This document shows positions 43,956-50,808 of a stretch of DNA of 50,808 nucleotides, in pieces. This DNA comes from Phaeoceros laevis. Its lineage: Eukaryota; Anthocerotophyta; Anthocerotopsida; Notothyladales. Numbering within the stretch: position 1 is the first letter of the stretch; each line of letters starts with the position of its first letter. A program made the position numbers and the translations under genes. The notes under the pieces are model-generated. The model was given only the letters and a program-made list of their open reading frames with translations. It was not told where the DNA came from and made no database searches. The stretch lies in the NCBI GenBank assembly GCA_049999765.1, contig JBNGIQ010009433.1, positions 190,697 to 241,504 on the forward strand, read 5' to 3'.

Positions 43956-44989
43956 TAGACTGGTTAAACGAATGCCTTGAAACATTTTGGCTCGCCTGCT
44001 CGGTTTCTCCTGTGCTCCTGTGCTTGTCGGCCGACTGCACGGTAGACTGCATGGTACGTGCCCCTTGCCGCAGGCGTCTGAAATTCTGAATGCGAGCCCG
44101 CCCAGCATGGGGATGATGCGGTGAGCGGTCACCGTACGCCTGCCAGCAGCCCTCCAGCCAGGCTCGTACAAGGCCTAATCCTGAGAGATCCTGGGGCCCA
44201 ATAGACTAATCTTATCCCAAAGAGCTGGCCCGCAGGCTAGACTACTTTCTTCAGTCGTCAGGTAGGGAAAAGATGCAGTTCTTTCTTTCTAGAATACTCT
44301 AGACTAGTCTTCCTTCAGGCGGCAGTTCATGAAAAGATTCGAAAGATGGATGTAGCAGCAGGAAATTGGCCAACTGCGGAACGCCTTCCACATTATCCTA
44401 ATTATAATAAGGAGAATCCAACAAGGCAAGCTAGCAGTCATGCAGAGCCTCATCAGTAGTCCGCTCTGTCTACTGTCATCAAACTGTAACATGCAGGAAC
44501 CCCAGCACGCCGCACCACATGGACTGGTCAGCGATTCGTACAAACAGGGAAACAACTTTCAAAGCAGACTACAGTAGCAGTTGAACAGCACCGACTGGAG
44601 GCAGGGGGCTGGATCAAATCGACAACCGAAATCCGGCTGTGGGAACGCGACTACCAAAAACGCGCCCCACGCAGTGGCCCACCAGGCTGCGGGGCCGCGC
44701 TTCTCGACAAGTATCACTTTCCAGCATCCACGGACGTGTTGCTCACACTTTACTTTTGCTCGTGCCGCCTAAATATACACCATAGCTCATAACTGGCACG
44801 TCAGCAGTGGCCCAGGGTTAACATCTATCCACAAACAGGGCGGCAGCTCCGTGACCCCACACAACAAAAGCACAATCCATGCTTTCTTCATCTGCACAAA
44901 AACACTGTTCACCGTCTTTAGACAAAACAAAACGTCAAGATCAAATTTCTCGTCCGAGAATCGTAAGGATTCCCTCCTTGAATAGGAGT

Positions 44990-45107
44990 ACCTGTAAATC
45001 ACTATGAATCCACCTTCCTTCCTTCCTTCGTTAATCATAATAAACACAGTACTTGTAAATCACTACAAATCCACCTTCCTTCCTTCGTTAATCACAATAA
45101 ACACACT
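44990..45107. repeat. Two-copy tandem repeat, unit about 60 bp
   Basis: Copies at 44990-45050 and 45051-45107 share TGTAAATCACTA, AATCCACCTTCCTTCC and TTCGTTAATCA-AATAAACAC. The second has one fewer TTCC unit. A TTC/CTC-rich microsatellite follows directly. Confidence 0.85.
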
Positions 45108-45360
45108 TCTTCTTCTTCTCCTCCTCTAACCCGTATGTTGACTGACATTAGAATCTGTTCATTTGTGTGTTTGGTCGTTTGGTTTGTTATTAGCAAGGTG
45201 AAAGGGCACCAATTAGCCAATGCGCTACAGTACTAAACTGACGGCTGGGAACGCGCTTTCTCTGATGAGGATGCCATTTTTAGTGGAAATGATTGGGAGA
45301 AGGCGGGGAATTCGAGGAAATCGCCAGGGAAGTAGCCAGACGGGGCACATGCCCTCCTCG

Positions 45361-45366
45361 CACGTG
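45361..45366 (+). promoter_or_regulatory. G-box (CACGTG) upstream of BBX gene
   Basis: A CACGTG core in the context CTCGCACGTGCCGCG, 538 bp before the BBX start. G-boxes are bound by bZIP and bHLH factors such as HY5 and PIFs, which control several BBX genes in flowering plants. Regulation here is inferred from the motif and gene family. Confidence 0.4.
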
Positions 45367-45903
45367 CCGCGCGAGGCAACCTCCTCGGCCCACAGTTGGT
45401 TGGCCGCCTCGAATAGGTTGCAGATATGACAACCTGCCCGGATCTCATTCCCTGTCTAAAATTCTCCCTCCGCCCCGCCGACGTGCGCCTTCGTGCTACT
45501 CCCCCCTCGGGTTCGAACCCCTGGTCCGCCTCCCAGCCGCAGCAGCATATATTCGCATTTCCAGTGCAAGCTTTTTTTCGTTGGATATTTGCTGGTGGCG
45601 ACCGGAGGGGGTCGGAGGCTCTGAGTCTTAGCTGGCTAGCTGCTTGGCCCAGCTGCTTGTTTGCCCGCCTGCCTACGGACCGGGCCGGAAATAAGGAATG
45701 AACCGAAGCCAACGGCGGGTCGCTTGGCTGGGGTTGCTCGGCGGCTAGACGGGTCCCAGCCGAACGACGCCTTCCTCCTGCCGCTGCCGTCGAGCTCAGC
45801 TTGAGCTTGAGCGAGGCTCTCTAGGGATCGGACTCCCCATGCGGCAGGGGCGGACGGAGGAGGAGGAGGAGGGGATTTGCGTGGAGCCCGGCGGGTTGCC
45901 AAG

Positions 45904-47229
45904 ATGCGGGTGCAGTGCGATGGCTGCGGGCGGGCGCCTGCCTCGGTCATGTGCTGCGCGGATGAGGCTGTGCTGTGTGTGGACTGCGACCTGGAGGTGC
46001 ACGCTGCCAACAAGCTGGCCAACAAGCACCACCGGGTGCCTCTGCACGGCAACGTAGGGGATTCTCCTAGATGCGACATCTGCCAGGTTTGTGCTTGTGT
46101 CTCTGGCTGCATGCCTGAAATGCGAGGGGTGGAGGTGGAGGAGAGAGCAATGGCCTGACAGAGCGGTTGCTTGTTTGTGCTGCTCTTCAGGAGAAGAAAG
46201 GCTTCTTCTTCTGCTTGGAGGACCGGGCCGTGCTGTGCCGGGACTGCGATGTGTCCATCCACTCGGTGAACAAGCTGGCAGCCAATCACCAAAGGTTCCT
46301 CCTGCCCGGGACCAAGGTGGCGCTGGAGGCCATCTGCGGGGAAGTGGCGCGGTCTCCCTCGGAATCGGTGCCGGAGAGTGTGGTGACGCTCCCCCATGGC
46401 CATGCTGCGGTGGCGGTGAGCAGCAGCAACAGCGGCAGCAAGCTGTACCAGATGCCGGGAGCGGCGAAGCCGGTGACGGGGCCGACGGGCGGGGGGGTTT
46501 CCTCTGCCGGGAGAATGTCTGCGGAAGCTGCCTCGGGGTCGGGGCCGCCCAGGATGAGCGGCGGCGGCGTCCCCGCAGCCTCGTACATCCAGTCTTTCGG
46601 GCAGCTGCCGATCTCCGTAGGCGGGGTGATGAGGAAAAGCAGCATCTCCGAGTACCTGACGGAAGGTGTGCCCGGCTGGAGGGTTGAGGAGCTGCTCAAC
46701 ATTCCGGAGCTGGCGGATGGGTATACTTTGGGGGATGTGTGTTCGTCCAAGGTGAGCTCTTCTTTGCTGGACTGGACGCTATTTTTCACGGCGTGTTTGC
46801 TTGCTAGTCGGCCGATGTGGTTTCGATGGTGGTTTGGTGTGAGCTCGTTTTGGTTGACAAAAAGCTGCGGTTTTGGGGTTTGGTGATGAGGTTGCTGGAT
46901 GTCTCATGAAGCTCATTGCCCTGTTCCTTCGTTTACAGGCTGATGTACCGAATCTTGGCGATTTCGACTGGACTGCTGACCTCAGCTTGTTTGACGAGCA
47001 AGTCTATGCCGAGTCTCTGCACGAGGTCCCGCAGCTGTTTTCTGCTGCCTCTGTGTCTGCAATCTCCAGGCCTGGGAGAGTGAACGGTTCCCTCAAAGGG
47101 AAGGGGAAGCAGGATATGGCTCTGGTCCCGGAATTCGATGATGCTTTCATCGTGCCTGATATCGGCCGGCCATCTGCACCAGCATCGCCACCTGTGGCCA
47201 AGCGCCGGAGGTTGCACATGGGGGTTTGA
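45904..47229 (+). CDS. Double B-box zinc finger factor (BBX group IV, STO/STH type)
   Basis: Three exons (45904-46086, 46191-46751, 46939-47229) give 344 aa. B-box 1 (MRVQCDGCGRAPASVMCCAD to HHRVPL) and B-box 2 (CDICQ / EKKGFFFCLEDRAVLCRDCD to NHQRFLL) hold all expected Cys/His/Asp zinc ligands. The first intron splits B-box 2 after CDICQ. The middle has the group IV block SISEYLTEGVPGWRVEELLN. The C-terminus ends with PVAKRRRLHMGV, a likely nuclear signal, with a VPDIGRPSAP stretch before it. No CCT domain is present. Such proteins modulate light signalling with HY5 and COP1 in the nucleus. The ATG next to the first Cys pair was chosen; a GTG-type upstream extension is not expected. Confidence 0.92.
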
Positions 47230-48979
47230 TTGTTGTCTGGATTTGACTCGCAGGCTCGGATGAGCATGACCGAGCTGCAACAACTGAGGTGTGCCCCACT
47301 TCTGCCTCACTTGTGCTGTTGACAGTTCCTGTCGACATGTACAAGTGCTATGTGATTGGCCTCAGGGGGGCAGGCCCGGCAGATGTGGATTGTTTGGGAG
47401 GTGCTGCCAGGTTTCTGTGATTTGGGGGTTACGTTGCACTATGATGCTATCTGTTTTCATCATGGTGGCCAGTACTTCATCAGCTATTACTTCACCCAGG
47501 ACGGCCATGGACATTGTCATGTCGTTACGTATTCTGGAGGCATAGGTTTGCCTCGTCTGGATCTAGAATTCTAGAGTATCTCGCCTTCTCATCTCTGTAC
47601 AGGTTATGCGCATAACTGTGCGCCCTCTGTAGTGAGGGCATTAGACCATTGTCCCTTCTCTACCAGCAAGTAGCATTTTCGAGGCCCCTTGCTGGTGCAG
47701 GATAGGATGCCCTTTGCTGTGCTGCAGATGAGGTCGTCGAGCCTAGTTTAGTATTAGCTGGCGCTGAGTTTCGGCAAAAATTTTTCTGAAGCAGCAGCCA
47801 AACTACTCTGCTCTCAGTTTTGCTGAGCATGTGAGCTCCCCGTGTACATTAACTTGGTGCAGTTGTAAGATAGTACTTGTGTAATGCCCTCGTCCAGTGT
47901 CCTTGGTTGTCGAATGACATGTTCGAGAACAGGTTCTGGCGACCCTGAGCGGTGGCTGGCTGTGGTGTGAAATTGCTTGGCCCTCGACACAGAGCACAGC
48001 ATTGCTCTTTTCCTGGCGGGCGGTGGTAGTCTAGTGTGAAATCACTTGGCCCTGAACATAGCACGGCATCAGCTTTTGTTTGAGCCGGCCCTCGACGATT
48101 TGTTACATCATGGCTCTTTTTCTGGGCCGGCTGTAGTGAAATCACTTGGCCCTCGACGATGCACATCATGACTCTTCTTGTATATCGCAAGCTCATGAGG
48201 AAGTAATATCTGAAGACATGTTTCTGGAAAGTTCAAACTGATGTCATACCACAGCTACTTTCCTCGAGAAGAATGGACCCCATGAAACACGATAACCATG
48301 AAAGAAAAGGTGGACGAGGTGACTACACCTGTCACCCACCCTGCTGCCTTTTTATTGCTCGCTGACAGGGGTCTCGGACCATCACTGTCCGAAACACCTC
48401 ATTAAAGCAAGTGCAATATCAAATTAAGCAACACAGACGACAGCTCGCAAAGCAGCTACGGTACCTGGCTGCTAGCCTTCCATCTGCACAAAACCTTCTT
48501 GAGGGCTGATGAGGCAGAAATGATGGACGCATGGCCCATTTGGCAGTTCAGTAATACGGTAATCTTGGACACTGAGGCAGACTCTTCCAAATCACAAAAC
48601 TGGCCCGCGTGTTTCCTATGTTACTCGTCAACAGTTGCCATTGTAAACACAAACAAATCTATGAAGCAGAAATACAAAGTGCACGCCGAAGCACAACAAG
48701 TATTGCCTCTGGCACCGAAGCTTCCAAGCAGCTCTACTCCATACTAAGTGTCCAGGCCGAGGTCTCCCTTTCAAGCATGGAGCTTGAAGAACGGCATGCG
48801 CAATGAAGCTCCACAGACGTACCGAAAAGCAGCTAGCTAGCTACTCTTTGCTGCTGAGAGCAGCAAACCGGCAGAAACACAGAGCTAACTGAGAGCTATG
48901 AGATCACAGCATCTGGAAACCCTCACCGGGGTCAAGGCCGGATGCAAGGCACAGCTTCTGAAAACACGCCGTTAGACCT
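47230..48979. other. Intergenic, BBX 3' side
   Basis: Includes the BBX 3' UTR, a 9-bp inverted repeat (ACCAGCAAG / CTTGCTGGT, about 47662-47695) and a diverged short repeat (47965-48160). No coding gene seen. Confidence 0.45.
47965..48160. repeat. Diverged dispersed repeat, three copies
   Basis: GTGTGAAATCACTTGGCCCT or a close variant occurs at about 47965, 48034 and 48135, each followed by TCGAC or TGAAC. A second element, GGCCCTCGACGAT followed by ACATCATG, occurs near 48088 and 48150. The spacing is irregular (about 70 and 100 bp). Confidence 0.65.
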
Positions 48980-49097
48980 GCTCAAAACTAGCCAGGGAGG
49001 TGGTTGCTGGAGAAGTCCAGTGGCTACCACAAAGATGCATGATGCACGACCTTAGCGGGCAGTGGACTTCTCCAACAACCAGCTGTCTGACTTGAGC
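48980..49097 (+). ncRNA. Candidate microRNA precursor derived from LRR-coding sequence
   Basis: TGGTTGCTGGAGAAGTCCAGTG (given here as arm 49001-49022) pairs with 49060-49081 at 20 of 22 positions; the two mismatches are C-A and G-G. Outside this duplex GCTCAA (48980-48985) pairs with TTGAGC (49092-49097), with bulges between. The loop is about 37 nt. The 3' arm read as sense codes for LDFSNNQ, a core LRR motif, so the 5' arm would be antisense to LRR mRNAs. This fits origin by inverted duplication of a target-gene fragment. I know no annotated microRNA with this sequence. The precursor could lie on either strand. Confidence 0.45.
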
Positions 49098-50808
49098 CGC
49101 CTCGATTGTCCCTCCCTCGTGGTGCCCTCGCAATTACCTCCCGGCAAGCGTAGCAGATCGCTGCACACAAAGATCGTGACCACAGCTGCAGGACACCAGC
49201 GCCACAAGTGCCATGACGCCGGCATGCTGAACAAGCAGTACTGCACACAAGTCTGCACACAATGCCAGCCCGCTGTTCCAAATCGTCTAACCCTCTCGAC
49301 CTGCACATTACCAACAGCGCAGCGCAAGCGGCTGCCCTACCCCATCCTGAAATCGTCACGGACAGTCATGACATCTTCTGTCCGTCCTATAGACTTGGTC
49401 TGTATGACGGAACTCGTTGGAAAGGCGTGACACTCGACACTTGCAGTGAATCGTACGAGTTCCCCTTCCTTCCGGCTTTCTCTACAAGCCGCATATGTCT
49501 TATGTCGAGTACTCGAGTCTTTTTCGACGTCTAGTGGCACAGTGCGGCCTGCCGTTTTTGGTTTTTTAGATGACGGACCTGCAGCCCACTAGCATATTAT
49601 CATACTCGTGCACACATACCTGGCAATGTGGGGCTTGTGAAAGAAACGCCGTTGCCTAGCTAAACAATGGTATGTGTATTGTGAGCTTCAAATTTGGGTG
49701 AATTAGACTAATCATGCAAAATTTGCAAGTTTATGGATTTTGTCTAAAATGCACATGTGAAAACCCAAACCATTCCATCTCTGGCTACTTCAAACCCGAC
49801 TTGGACAATTGTGCTTCATTCACGAGTAGAAGTTTATCAATGTCTACCTCACTTTACCCAGCTTCATGTTGTACACTGAATTTTAAACTATTTTCTTTTG
49901 TTTACCCTGTTTTTGTGTCGCTTGGGTATACTGAATTTTAAACTATTTTTCTTTTGTTTACCCTGTCGCTGTGGTACACTGAATTTTAAACTATTTTTCT
50001 TTTGCTTACCCTGTTTTTGTGTCGCTATAATTGCATACAAGACACTAGGTCGACATTTTATCTAGCATGTCAGCTTTATTTTGGCCAATCAAGTAAAGAC
50101 TATATTGCTCGAAAAAGAAACATGTTATGTAGCATGTAAAGGCAAGCATATGCAGAAATGACATCTTTTAAGTTCAACCAGTGGGGATGCATATACAATT
50201 TAGATAATTATAGCATGAACTAACATGAAGGTACTCTATAGGCATGCCATGATTTTTTATAAGTTGATAAACTTATCTTAGGGGGAACCATTTTTTGAAT
50301 ATTATGTGTGATATTTTCAACATGTAAGTACTAATGAGTGGAAAAAGTTCAAAAAAGGCAAAGGAACTACAGTAGAGGCTTATGAGCTTCGGCAATAATT
50401 AATTATTTTCTAAAAAGTACCAAACCCGCATAGAGTATTTTCCAATTTTTAATAATTCTTTCGGCGGCCACCATCCTAAAATCTTATATTATAAAAAATA
50501 GGACACTCTCTCTACACTAGGGAGAGAGAGTGTGTTTAAATGGTTTAAATTGTGTAGGATGGATGGGCGGATTCAGGTGTTGATCCTTTTAATGAGAGAG
50601 AGTGTGTGAGCGCACGCGCTGAGCGCGAGAGGGAGCACGACTGCGGGGTAAAATAAAGGCAGTACTGGGAGTAAACCTGCCCTTCTCACTCGAAAAACCT
50701 AACCACATGGCCTACTCCATTAAATGAAAGCTATTGGTTTAAATTGTTTATATGTGTAACTTGGGATGGGTGGAGGGATGGGTGATTGCCGTCGATGTCA
50801 ACTGGTTC
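49098..50808. other. AT-rich terminal region, no gene seen
   Basis: 49098-49590 is mixed sequence without a recognised gene. From 49590 on it is AT-rich with repeats and hairpins, most likely transposon-derived. An 11-bp inverted repeat, ACACTCTCTCT / AGAGAGAGTGT, lies at 50503-50533, just after an AT-rich TCTTATATTATAAAAAATAG that is loosely like the 5' end of a Helitron. Confidence 0.4.
49871..50026. repeat. Three-copy tandem repeat, unit about 48-55 bp
   Basis: Copies begin GTACACTGAATTTTAAACTA at 49871, GTATACTGAATTTT at 49926 and GTACACTGAATTTT at 49974. Each continues through TTTCTTTTG-TTACCCTGT. They are almost identical, so the duplication is recent. Confidence 0.9.

Larger units (their letters stand above)
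43956..45903. other. Intergenic, BBX upstream region
   Basis: No gene is visible from 43956 to 44985. It includes a short tandem repeat (44990-45107) and the BBX promoter and leader (about 45200-45903), which are GC-rich with a polypurine tract (GGAGGAGGAGGAGG at about 45855). Confidence 0.5.

Noticed and set aside
49024-49359. Cys-rich minus frame and LRR-like plus frame near 49060
   Set aside because: The LRR likeness is confined to the hairpin arm (about 8 codons); the remaining sequence shows no repeat or domain.
1-50808. CRISPR arrays, bacterial operons, plasmid or phage features
   Set aside because: The DNA is eukaryotic nuclear sequence with spliced genes; no regularly spaced direct repeats of CRISPR type are present.

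Overview
The window reads as nuclear DNA of a land plant. Most genes have spliced exons with GT-AG introns of about 50-250 bp. Families typical of plants are present: a three-repeat MYB, a plastid fibrillin, zeta-carotene isomerase, a PLS-type PPR protein, a double B-box factor and a plant-type tRNA-Gln(CTG). A small gene for an extremely Arg/His/Lys-rich, protamine-like protein, together with short introns and PPR relics, points to a seed-free plant with motile sperm (bryophyte or lycophyte grade). That placement is inference; no species is recognised. There is one 100-N assembly gap (22067-22166).

Layout. 1-1.0 kb: a fold-back or TIR-like element. 1.6-5.2 kb (+): a MYB3R gene. 5.9-7.5 kb (-): a membrane RING-CH E3 ligase. 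9.1-10.8 kb (-): a fibrillin. 11.4-12.6 kb (+): the MAEA/FYV10 subunit of the GID/CTLH E3 ligase. 13.1-13.3 kb (+): the protamine-like gene. 13.3-16 kb: AT-rich, repeat-bearing DNA. 16.1-17.6 kb (+): a BTB-SPRY protein. 18.2-18.9 kb (-): a class I small HSP. 19.2-21.8 kb (-): a class 3 lipase whose gene appears to include a coiled-coil N-terminus. 23.1-23.7 kb: a decayed PPR. 24.1-25.8 kb (-): Z-ISO. 26.6-26.9 kb (-): an unrecognised spliced gene end. 27.1-29.3 kb (-): a PPR protein. 32.5-33.9 kb (+): a secreted LRR protein.

35.5-36.9 kb: FKBP12 (-) and a Lin0512-family gene (+), head to head across 203 bp. 37.3-42.9 kb: an unrecognised 219-aa protein (-) and SART3 (+), head to head across 185 bp. 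43.9 kb: tRNA-Gln. 45.9-47.2 kb (+): a group IV BBX factor with a G-box upstream. 49.0 kb: a fold-back that looks like a microRNA precursor derived from an LRR-coding sequence. The last 1.7 kb is AT-rich and repeat-bearing.

The genes do not form one pathway; this is an ordinary eukaryotic gene neighbourhood. Functional links are loose: fibrillin and Z-ISO are both plastid carotenoid/lipid genes, and MAEA and RING-CH are both ubiquitin-ligase components. The most novel signals are the protamine-like gene, the LRR-derived hairpin, the lipase fusion and the unrecognised 219-aa protein. Exon coordinates in the entries were worked out by hand from splice motifs and reading-frame continuity; no alignment or transcript data were available.
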